A DNA stretch of 64,000 bases from Balanoglossus misakiensis (lineage: Eukaryota > Hemichordata): contig CM082576.2 of the NCBI GenBank assembly GCA_040954595.2, positions 19,406,001 through 19,470,000 of the forward strand, given 5' to 3'. Below are positions 30,001 to 39,400 of this stretch, piece after piece. The notes under the pieces are model-generated. The model did no database searches and was not told the DNA's origin. It worked only from the letters and a program-made list of their open reading frames with translations. The first letter of the stretch is position 1. Each line of letters starts with the position of its first letter. Made by a program: the position numbers and the translations under genes.

Positions 30001-30351
30001 GACTTTGCAAAATCTCAAAATTTCGTCGATTTTTGAAGAAAATCATGGGTGAAAATCATCAAAAAATTACAAATTTTCGACTTTGCAAAATCTCAAAATT
30101 TCGTCAATTTTGAAAAAAATCATCGGTGAAAATCATCAAAAAATTACAAATTTTTTACTGCAAAATCTCAAATTTTCGTCGATTTTTTAAAAAAATTGTT
30201 GAAAATCATCAAAAAATGACAAATTTTCCTCTCTTGCAAAATCTCAAAATTTCGTCGATTTTTGAAAAAAGACGGGTGAAAATCATCAAAAAATGACAAA
30301 TTTTCGACTTTGCAAAATCTCAAAATTTCGTCGATTTTTGAAAAAAATCAT
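1..30351. repeat. A/T-rich satellite array, monomer about 78 bp, with nested higher-order repeats
   Basis: The whole stretch is head-to-tail copies of one monomer of roughly 72-80 bp. Landmarks in order are TTTCGACTTTGCAAAATCTC, AATTTCGTCGATTTTTG, an A-run, TCATGGGTGAAAATCATC and AAAAAATGACAAA. About 380-400 monomers fit. Variants include a shorter form with CGACTGCAAAATC, a form with CCTCTTTGCAAAATC, and one with GTTCGTCCATTTTTG. Long blocks recur almost unchanged: about 577-2573 reappears at 5845-7841 (offset 5268), and 1-576 reappears from 2000. Short open frames on both strands arise because many monomers are 78 bp, a multiple of three; their products are low-complexity K/N/F/S strings and are not taken as genes. 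A pericentromeric or other heterochromatic satellite is likely by analogy. No unique sequence interrupts the array. Confidence 0.97.
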
Positions 30352-31060
30352 GGCAGGTGTCAAAGGTATCCCCCTGTATTTGGCATTTCATGATAGTTTC
30401 CTCCCTCCAAATACCAAAGCTGCACCTGTACAACGGGATGAGATATGGCACTGTATGACAGAGGTCATCAAAATCACCTTATACATTTGGGCAAAAACCA
30501 ACTGACACTTACATTCGTCCCTGTGGAACAAAAACCACACCTATCGCCCTGTTGGTTAGTGTACAATTAAATGTACAAAATCAATGACTTAGGCAGGTGC
30601 AACAGGTGACCCCGCCTTTGGTATGTCATTATGGTCCCATCCGTATATGCCCCCCCCCCCCAAGCCAAAGCTGCATGCATCTTCTGTAGATGCTCACTAA
30701 GCAAAAGTAGGTGAAAGGTCACATAAGGTCGCCCACAACTTGACGGGAAAATCGGACTTCATATTGATCCATGTGCAACAAATACCACGCTACCACCCCT
30801 TTCATTGACCCCACAATTACGCATGCACATAATTATTGAGTTACGCAGGTGTCACAGGTGACCCCCGAATCGGGTGTATTATTTTGGTCCCATACAGCTG
30901 CATGTAGCTGCGTGCCGTTACGGGCGACCTGATAACCCACACGGCCACCTGCGGGCCGACCCCCATACTGAACGTCCAGTTGCAACATCACGACTGAAGT
31001 AGGAACTTTTGAACGGCAACGAAGCCTGATCTCTGATTATTGCTGGTACCATACTCCCTT
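30352..31060. repeat. Diverged tandem repeat, unit about 245 bp, three copies
   Basis: Three units begin near 30352, 30592 and 30844, each opening with GCAGGTGYMAMAGGTRWCCCC followed by a GGTCCCAT or similar block. The later part of each unit shares a weaker match around TGTGNAACAAANACCAC. Spacing is about 240 and 252 bp. Copies are clearly diverged, unlike the neighbouring satellite, so this is an older array. A C-run sits at about 30649-30661. The right edge is uncertain because the third copy fades. Nothing here looks coding. Confidence 0.7.
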
Positions 31061-31061
31061 C

Positions 31062-31190
31062 GTGCAAGAAAATCACTGGTCTGCTGACGTATTTCAGGCA
31101 ATTTCCCAAACTACTATCCACTACATGTGACTACAATGCTAATGAAACCTCCCACAACATTAGCGACTTAGAGTCAAAGCCCACTGCCAG
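31062..31190 (+). repeat. Dispersed repeat, left copy flanking the LINE
   Basis: This segment matches 34444-34577 in the same orientation, with shared blocks ATCACTGGTCTG, ACGTATTTCAG, TGCTAATGA, CACAACAT and a closing CCAGTG. The two copies sit just outside the two ends of the LINE. They are too diverged to be a target-site duplication, so they are older direct repeats or parts of one repeat family. Confidence 0.6.
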
Positions 31191-31345
31191 TGTAGCCGGG
31201 TTTGCGTAGACACATTTGAATGGCAACAGCTAACAAATAATAATAATTCTTTATTTCAGACTTTAAAAAAAGTCCATATACCCAAAAGAGAGAAGAAAAA
31301 AAAACAATAATAATAATCTGACACTGAGACACACACAAAAAAAAC

Positions 31346-34300
31346 TTACATGATATACAATTGCTTTCGCCAATGTTTGAAAAATATGCTGTCAGTCGCT
31401 CTATCTGATGAACAGATCGCATCAAGTAAAACATTAGAAGAATTTTCGAGTCTACGCTTAAGATGGGTCCCTGGGATCTTTTTGCTCGTTGCTATGGGCC
31501 TTTATAGGACATTACACCCCGATTTGGACTAAGCCGTTTTCAGAGTCTAACAAGGGGCTGGTAACTAGTTGAAAATCTGCACGATTGTGAGCGCGCGCCC
31601 CCTGACGCCATTGATATGAAAATTAGCTAGGTCAAATTTCAAAAGCCTAAGGCTTTTTATTCCGTCACCTCAAAAACGAACTTGATACGTATTCATTAGT
31701 TGCTTGAACCAGGGAAGATCGTGACGGATTTTGTTTTCGAATATTATCGTTGTATCCTAAGATTTCAGCATACCCGTACCACACCTGAAAAAGTCATCGA
31801 TTTTGGGTGTTTTTGGACGCACTCTTCCAGCGGTATCGCTTCTTAGCACGACGAAAACCGAAAAAACGATCCGTCACACTGTGCGGAAGTGCGTTCTCAA
31901 CAAGCAGGTCAAATTTGACTGGCGTACGTGGCCTATGAAAAAAGCCTTAGGGATTTTCGTGAACGGTACAAAATCTCTGTGTACAAAACATTGGATTTTT
32001 AGCGTTCGATCCAGTTACTGTGGTTACAGGACGCGCACGCTATCGCTGACCGCTGCTTTGCCGTATTAGCGTGGCGGCCTATGGCCGGGTGGTAGCTGCC
32101 GTCAACATACTCGGACAGGGGGTGTGCACACAATCGTGCAGATTTTCAACTAGTTACCAGCCCCTTGTTAGACTCTGAAAACGGCTTAGTCCAAATCGGG
32201 GTGTAATGTCCTATAAAGGCCCATAGCAACGAGCAAAAAGATCCCAGGGACCCATCTTAAAACTGTACATATTGCGTCTAAAAACTTCACCAAGTGACAA
32301 TACATGTACATGGTTTGTAGCAAACATACCCGATGCACAGCAAAATGGCGGAAGACCGAGAAATCTTCTCCAAACATTATTGTACATAGTTTTAAATTTT
32401 TTCATCGGTTTAACTTTAAAGGATGCCCACAAACTGCAACAGTAAATATTACTACAATATGCCAAAAATAAAACTTTCTTCACATCTTGACTACAATGTT
32501 GAAAATGTCTCAATAGCATGTTTGCTCTTACACAAAATGCTCTTCTCTGTCGTTCAATATCTTCATTATCACAACCATCACAAGATATAACATGGCCCAG
32601 ATAGGTGTGTACAGGTACAAACTTTAAAGTGATGTCATTAAGTTTAACCGAAGGAATTCATTGAACGCTCATATTCTTCCCATTAAAAAGCATGCACACA
32701 GTTTTACTAGAATTATAAATGATATCATAATCCTTGCCATAAATTTCACAAATTCTAAGAAGACGGCGTAGACCCTTAATACTTGGACTGAGTAGAGTCA
32801 TGTCGTCAGCGTAACCTAAAGTGTTAGCGCTGACACCAGACATGGTACAGCCAACTTTGGCTTTACAGAGTGCATTGATAATATCATCAATGTAGACATT
32901 AAAAAGATAGGGAGAGAGTACCCCCCCTTGTCTTACACCGTTAGAAACAGAAAACAACTCTGAGGGTTCATTACCCCACAACACAGTAAACAATTGATTT
33001 CTGTACCATTAATATAAAATTCGTACAGCATACAAGGGAACATTCCTGTCGATGTGCTTGTTAATTATAACCAGTTTAAAGTGATTAACTCTGTCAAAAG
33101 CTTTTGAAGCATCCAGAAAACAAGTAAACACTGGTCTTCCATTGCTGGTGTAGTAGCTAATGATTTCTTTAAATGCAAATAAACACAGGTCAGTTGAATG
33201 TTCTCGCTTGAAACCAAATTGTAAATAATGAGAGGTAAGAAACTCCTCACAACGAAAAAGTAAAATATGCTCAAAAACTTTAGAGAAAACAGTTGCTAGT
33301 GCTATCGGCCGGTAGTTACTGGCATCACTACAAAGCTTAGTTTTATCCTTAATAATTGGAACTAAATTAACATTGATAGCCTCAGTTGGCAGGTAACCAT
33401 GAACAATCATTGCATTAATACAACAAGTCAGAAAGGGTAAAATAGAGGAGTCTGAGAATTTGAGGTGCTCAGCTAAAATATTGTCAATGCCAGCTGTCTT
33501 ACCGTCAGGTAACTTATGTATAGCAGAAATTACTTCGTCTTCAGAAACATACATATCAGAAGAAAATTTAACATACTTCATTTTCTCCTCGATGTCATTT
33601 TTACCAGTCTGAGCCTGGACAGAATTCAAAATATCACTGAAATGCTTGTGCCACATAATTGCAATTTCACTCTCACCAGTCGCTCCACCTACAGTGTCAG
33701 AAAGCGGCGTTTTTCTGCTAGTTTGCTTTCTGACTTCCTCCCAGAAGTCGTTCTGTTTGTGGCAGCGTAAATTATCAGCCATCTTGTCAGCCCTATTTTG
33801 ATTCTCAATCTTTTTACAAGCACGTAAAGCATACTAAAAACGAGCTCTGGAAGATTTCATGGTTTCAAAAAGCGGGCCTTGTTTAGGTTTACCCACATTA
33901 ACCCATAATAAAAACATGGAACGGGCATAGTCGTGACTTTCTTTTACAAAATCGTTCCAGCCAGGCACAACATGAACTTTCTGGTGAAACTTACGTCTAA
34001 TGGTATCTTTTGCAGCACAATTCAATGCGTCCACAATACTACTATAACAAGTATCAATTGCCTGTAAATGCGAAGGGTCTGTACAGTTCACATTAGTGCA
34101 GAATAACTCTTCGGATAAATTAATCTTATCAATCTTGGCTTTGGTACAACCGGTGTAGGCGGATATATTCTGCTGTGACAATTTTTTCCAATCAACTCGA
34201 AAATTACATTGCTTGAAGGAACTACTGCTGAAGCTTTCATCAGCAGAAGTGTTGAAATGAACCTCTATTGAAACAGGAATATGGTCGGAGTCAACAACAT

Positions 34301-34377
34301 TGCAAAGACTCGAAATTGAAAGAACATTGCTATGAGAAATTTCAGTGGTAACACAGTAGTCAATCCAAACTCAGCGT
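31346..34377 (-). pseudogene. LINE ORF2 remnant: endonuclease end, reverse transcriptase, C-terminal region
   Basis: The product would be the nicking endonuclease and reverse transcriptase that copies the LINE RNA at its target. The frame runs from about 34377 down to a stop at 31346-31348. Visible motifs are an endonuclease DSDHIPV near 34280, the linker VPGWN near 33960, the template-binding SNYRPIAL and FLDASKAFDRVN blocks between about 33090 and 33330, GVRQGGVLSPYLFNVYIDD near 32930-32880, and the catalytic YADD near 32805. Stops lie at about 34366 (TGA), 33834-33836 (TAG), 33006-33008 (TAA) and 32660 (TGA), all in one frame with no frameshift. The reading frame also continues across the hairpin insertion if one TTAA is removed, giving MYSFKRRLENSS across the join. 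Dead by nonsense mutation and insertion. Confidence 0.88.
31458..32260. mobile_element. TTAA-flanked element with 128-bp terminal inverted repeats
   Basis: TTAA lies at both ends (31458-31461 and 32257-32260). The next 128 bp (31462-31589) are the exact reverse complement of 32129-32256 as far as I can read, beginning GATGGGTCCCTGGGATC. The interior of about 540 bp is unrelated on the two sides and has only a short open frame that I do not recognise. TTAA targeting is known for piggyBac-type transposases and for some other MITE families; no transposase is present, so this is a non-autonomous element. Perfect arms suggest a young copy or arm-to-arm conversion. Confidence 0.9.
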
Positions 34378-34443
34378 AATTCAATAAAACGCCCTAACAC
34401 AGCCTGAACTCCGATAATGTGTTGTCCCAAAATTCATTCCGTG

Positions 34444-34577
34444 GAAAATAATCACTGGTCTGTTTACGTATTTCAGCCGATTTTCCAAGGACTACTGCAA
34501 CCCGCCAGAAGTGAGTAGCCTGCTAATGAGATCTCCACAACATAACGTAATGACGGTCAAAGTCCGATGCCCCAGTG
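34444..34577 (+). repeat. Dispersed repeat, right copy flanking the LINE
   Basis: This is the partner of 31062-31190 and lies directly beyond the recognisable 5' end of the LINE. It shares the ATCACTGGTCTG, TACGTATTTCAG and TGCTAATGAGATCT-type blocks and ends CCCCAGTG. Confidence 0.6.
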
Positions 34578-35701
34578 TCCGTCCTCAGCCCACCAAAAAA
34601 AGCGAAAAAATATTACAAAAATCTTCTTCTCAAAATCGACGTGGCCTAGGACCTTGAAATTTGGCACAGGGGATTTTGGCCACATGGTCTACAAAAATCG
34701 CGAAAAGAATTTACATGCCCCCATTAACGTGCAAATTAGGTCAATTTGAAAATTTCGCTCGATTATAGCAACAAAGTCACGTGACTAATTACAAATTCAA
34801 AGGGCTGGTGCACCAGTACTATGGGCCCCAACCACCGTGCCAAATTTGGAAGGCGCACCTGCCGGAATTTCAGAGAAAAACGGGCGCAAAAAAACGACTC
34901 AAGATGAAAGAAGACAAACTCCAGCAATAACAGAAGGGGACCAAGCGCCTGAGGGCTCTTGGTCCCCTAAATATGGGACTAAACTTGACAGATACCCGGA
35001 ATATTTTCCTATTCAGGATACCTGGTTGCATTTCCACCTAAAGGCGTCCTTATGGCGTGGAAATTGTATAACTTGAAATCGTTTGACTGGGTGATAGGTA
35101 TTAATATCTTATGATGTTATAAAACACTTGGCTCGCCGAAGGTATGGACCGATTATAGCGTCAGTCGTGTCATACAATCTATATGAACGTCATGGGTCAA
35201 TAAACTTGATGGTCCAATAAAATTCAATGGTTAGTAAAACTATTGTGTCCAATGTCTGCAGAGTATACTGGCTGCAACATGTGTATGAGTCAGGATTAAT
35301 GTCTGTAGCCATCAACCCAAAAGGTGAACGTCCTATTCTCACTAACTTAAATAGGTTTTGCGACCTAGTCTAGTTATAAAAACCTTATGATAAAGTCGAC
35401 ACAATTTCAAGATGACGATGTGCAAATGAGAGTTCATAAGCTAAAGTAAAGTTCAATGAATTCTATACAAAGTTCAAAAAAGATTGTTTACTAAAGGAAG
35501 ACATGAAAAAACTGATATCGTCTCTTCATATTCGTACATGTCCAACTGTTGTGATTTGACCCCCCCCCCCCCAGGACATGGTACATGAAGCTATTACTTA
35601 GTACACACTTAAACAATTGGCATTTGAAGTGCCTTGCTTGACAGTGTTTAATGCGGTGGTCAGTCGCGTTTATCTCTCGCCACTTCATGCATCATGTCGC
35701 C
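34578..35701. other. Non-coding stretch with no recognised gene
   Basis: The open frames here are short and carry no recognisable domain. The first part (34580-34830) has phrases such as GACCTTGAAATTTGGCAC and GTGCAAATTAGGTCAA, which resemble the 145-bp repeat near 49.2 kb and suggest an old dispersed repeat. GGGGACCAAG at about 34937 and CTTGGTCCCC at about 34969 form a short palindrome. A run of Cs lies at about 35560-35574. Confidence 0.5.
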
Positions 35702-36012
35702 TTAAAGGGGCAAACTCTCTCTCCCGTCGCCCTTTTCTATTAATAATGTTTGATACAAGACACCGTTTATATTAATGGGCATGTGTATATGTAGTGAATG
35801 AACGTTCAACCACACACAACTTCCATCCTGCTTGTATGATATGAGAGTAAAAACTCGCCCAAAATGAATAAATGGTAGAGACCGATTTTTCAGTTTGGCG
35901 AGTTTTCGCTCTCGTGTCTACATGCGGGATGGAAGGTGTGTGCGGTTGAACGTTGCATCACTATATATCCACATTTACATTAACATAAACGGTGTTTTGT
36001 ATTGTCATTTCT
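35702..36012. mobile_element. Foldback MITE, TTAAAGGG family, copy 1 (degraded right end)
   Basis: It starts TTAAAGGGGCAAACTCTC and is an imperfect palindrome. GATACAAGACACCGTTTAT, GAACGTTCAACCACACAC and CTTCCATCC on the left are mirrored by GGATGGAAGGTGTGTG, GGTTGAACGTT and AACGGTGTTTTGTAT on the right. The loop is near AAAATGAATAAATGG. The right TTAA end is eroded. It is homologous to 36791-37089. Confidence 0.8.
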
Positions 36013-36290
36013 TTTAATCGTGGATTTTCGTTTCTGATTTGTATGTATAATGAAAATCCATTTTGGGTCACTGCACTTGTTTTTGACTTTAAACAAGGCC
36101 GTGAATTTAGTCGATAATTGAAGAAAACTGCTGACGGTCAGCATTTTCTACCAATGGTTTGCCTATGGATACAATATTGAACAAAGTTTATCTCAAAATA
36201 GACCGTGGTGAATTTATTTTGATTTGTCGGAGCTATGTGTAAAATTTCCTGAAAATGACAATAATAGAAGGGAGTTTTCTAACTATTATC
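36004..36290 (+). repeat. Dispersed repeat of about 300 bp, copy 1
   Basis: It begins GTCATTTCTTTTAATCGTGG and continues through TGAATTTAGTCGATAATTGA, CCAATGGTTTGCCTATGGA and TTTATCTCAAAATAGA. The same order of blocks is found at 53031-53215 (same strand, shorter) and at 54270-54603 (opposite strand). No coding content is seen; it is probably a SINE-like or MITE-like family. Confidence 0.7.
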
Positions 36291-36396
36291 CATGTACTCC
36301 TATGGGAAGAGACACAGGCGCACAGTTTACCAGTTGACGTTCTGCGCGTACATCATTGAGTGTACTGGCAGCTAACTTATTGTTTATTTGTAACAG

Positions 36397-36454
36397 CAAT
36401 TGGATCTTGGAGCACTGTTTGGAACACCCTTTGTGAAATATGAATGTCCAGAAG
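36397..36454 (+). CDS. Exon: lead-in to the C-type lectin domain
   Basis: TAACAG precedes and GTAAGT follows. The only open frame reads QLDLGALFGTPFVKYECPEG and ends in phase 1. The final ECPEG joins to YQLRGASCYK of the next exon, the usual start of a lectin fold. It starts in phase 0, so at least one upstream exon is missing from my list. Confidence 0.65.
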
Positions 36455-39400
36455 GTAAGTTGAATTGACCCTAGCCCTTTCACCAACATGGTTCAGTCAA
36501 AACCAATTGTTTTCTATGGTAATGTTGGACCTCTAAAGAGGAAACGGGGGGGGGGGGTGATGAAAGGTTTAAGACTTACAGATCACAACTTAAATAGCCA
36601 TTCAGAAAGAGGCTTAGAGTGGAGTATCAAATCGGACGATACCACTGACTGGTGGAGGAAGACAAAATAAGCAAACTGAGTAGATGAGTGCTCAGATTTC
36701 TTCAGAGGACCAAACGTTTCAAAGAATTATACGTGACAATCCATGCCTGGTCCGTCAGTAGATATAAACAGAACATTGTGGCTGTATTCATTAAAGGGAC
36801 AAAGTCTCTCTCTCGCTGCCCTTTTTCCATTAATTATGTTTGATACAAGACTGCGTTTATATTATTCTACATGTGGATATAGTGAATCAACGTTCAACCA
36901 TACACACCTTCCACTCCGCTTGTATAGACACGAGAGTTTTAAAAAGTCGCCAAAATGAATAAACGGTCTCTACCATTTATTCATTTCGGGCGGGTTTTTA
37001 CTCTCGTATCATACAAGCGGGATGGAAGTTGTGTGTGGTTGAACGTTCATTCACTAACATAAACGGTGTCTTGTATCATGTCCCTTTAACACTTTTGAAG
37101 CATTTTACTAATGCTAACATGACTAGACCAATTGAATGATGTTACATTGCAGGTTATCAACTCAGAGGGGCGTCTTGTTATAAAGCGGTACCTGACAAAC
37201 AATCAGCTGGCAACGCTGAAAATACCTGTCAGTCGTAAGTATGAAAGTATACATCATTTGAGTAGAATTTTATGGGAGATCCTAACAAGGCTTGGACATG
37301 TCACGCACAAATACAAAGGGCGCGTATAAAGACAGACAAAACCTCGCTTAGTGTGAGGTGTTCAGCGATTGCATCTGATAAGTCGAAAATGCTTGATCAC
37401 ATGTCATGTTCAGTTGGGAAATTGGATATGTCTCAGGCCAAAAAAACTAATATGTGCTATTCCGATTACATGGTTTTCAAAAATAGGGTAGGTAGAAAGG
37501 GACATTTTTTTATGTTTCAATTTTTTTATATCTTTGGCCGTCGTAGTGTAGAAGAATGACATCATAGTTCTTGCGTGATTCTCGCAATTTTCATGAATTG
37601 TTGTATATTTGACATCGTTATTTTTACTTCCGGTTTACGAAGATCTAAACTGTTTTGGGTCGGCGGGCTAAAATTAGGGTAGTTCGGGTAATCGTTATGA
37701 CATTGGGAGCTACGGCTGCAAAGCCATGTGTCTCGTGCGAAAAGGGCCCTTAACCTTTTGCAATATTTAACAGCAAACAACAGACAGTTTTGAGAATAAA
37801 AGGTTTCCGTCGTGTCTGACTTTCATATCGCATTAATAGCATATCCCTAAATTTAAAGAAATTAGGAGAGACAGAGTGAAACAGGCAGAGTGGCAGACAG
37901 ACACAAGCAGACAGACAGAGCAACATTCATCAGTAGAGACACTCATCGGTCGCTCGCTCGCTCGCTCGCTCACTCTCTCTCTCAGAGAGAGGGGGCAGAC
38001 AGTCAGACAGACCGACGTTGACAGACAGTCAGTAAGTCAGTCAGCCAGTTAATCAGTCAGTCAGACGTCAAAGACACAGTGACACAAACACAGCGAGGGA
38101 GACAAAAGGACCTTTCATGCTTAAACCCCTGTTCTTCTGTTATAAACTTTGAAAACCGTTCGTTTTCAGACTGCAGATTGCTCGAATAACGCGACACACT
38201 GCCGAAACAATAAAACAAATACTAGTGGGAGCTCATAAAATAAAATCGCTCAACCATTCCGTCGTCCTGAGTGACCTCAGCCACATTAATTCCGACGTCT
38301 TTTTAGGGTCATGAAAAAAGTCACAAATAAGGTATTTCCCCTAGGTCCACCTGAAGCAAAAAGTTTTCGTTTCGACTCCATCATTCCGAATAGTAAGAAA
38401 GCAACAAAATTGAAAAGACAGATGTAAAATGCACTCTCTCTCACGTGGTAACGTTTGTAACTATGGCAATCACGGTACGTGTTCAGTACACAGACAGGGA
38501 GAAAAGTTTCTCCATGCAATACATGTGTTCAGTAAGGTTTGACCTTGGTTTTACTTTGTACCATGATCGCCGCTTTCTAAGCATGGATGAACGACGGCGG
38601 TCAGACCCAATCGAACCCTTTCATGTCAGATGACCACGGTATCTCCACTGTGAGATGACATTTGACAAACCATTTGATTTCAACAAAATCTTCGCGTCGT
38701 CAACGCGTCGCATACCAGTCGCATATCGGTATTTACCCAATCATAAAAGTTGGAAATTCGGGAGACTCGATCTGCAACCAAGTTGAGAGTAAATTTTGAC
38801 GTTTGACTATTGGCAAGTAAACAGGTTACACAATGACTTGTCGGTTTTTCCTCCGTCATGGTCGTTCTCGACCCAAGTCCCCCCTCCCAATGTCCTTCCT
38901 TGACATTTAGACACACCTTGCGGTATGACCTTGGTGGTCATGTGCAATTAGTTTTCTTGTATAAAAGCTTTTCATGCCGGGGTAGACGACTTGTGCGTGG
39001 ATCATCAACATTTCAGTGATATTTCAACGCAAAGTTTTAGCAATATTAAGAAAACAGGTAGTGAGGTGTCAAATGCATATCAATGTACGAAAATTAGGTC
39101 AAGCCACCCGACAGCAACCGCTTTCACACAGTGTCGGACGTTGCACGGAATGTGAAACGTTACACTGCTTCGGCCGTTCACATGCACCTGGGCGTGGGTT
39201 TGATTGATGGTCAAACGCCCCCACTTACTTTGGGCGTTTTCAATGGTAAATGTGTCGTATTGATCGAAACCTTGCCGTAAACACATTTTTTTTGCTGAAT
39301 CAACATTCAGAGTTCAGCCGTCTAGTTAACGAAGTATTGAAGTAAGCCACTTGTTCATCATTTTTTGTCTGTCAAACGTATTTATTCGGAAAGGGACCGG

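Larger units (their letters stand above)
31205..34440 (-). mobile_element. Non-LTR retrotransposon (LINE) relic, jockey/CR1/L2-like
   Basis: Read on the minus strand, the element holds the end of an apurinic-type endonuclease, a linker, a reverse transcriptase and a C-terminal region, then a short 3' UTR with AATAAA and a TTATTATTATT tail at about 31222-31255. The 5' part, including most of the endonuclease, is not recognisable, so the copy is 5'-truncated or decayed. It has four in-frame stops and is split near its 3' end by a hairpin element at 31458-32260. Clade placement is by motif style only; a reverse transcriptase tree would be needed to separate CR1, L2 and jockey. Confidence 0.88.

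Noticed and set aside
889-30113. Dozens of 60-124 codon open frames on both strands inside the A/T satellite
   Set aside because: They are translations of the 78-bp monomer, low in complexity, and present in several frames and both strands at once.
1-30351. CRISPR array
   Set aside because: Repeats are contiguous with no unique spacers, and the surroundings are eukaryotic.
31803-32069. 88-codon open frame inside the 803-bp TTAA element, considered as transposase
   Set aside because: Too short, with no DDE or DDD motif or zinc-finger pattern.
34837-35076. 79-codon open frame with a G/K-rich start
   Set aside because: No domain, no splice sites, and the nucleotide sequence has the look of a dispersed repeat with an internal palindrome.
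38950-39070. Promoter with TATAAAAG at 38960-38967 and a possible first exon ending AAAACAG/GTAGTG
   Set aside because: A TATA match alone is weak in an A/T-rich intron, and no downstream coding exon in a matching phase was found.
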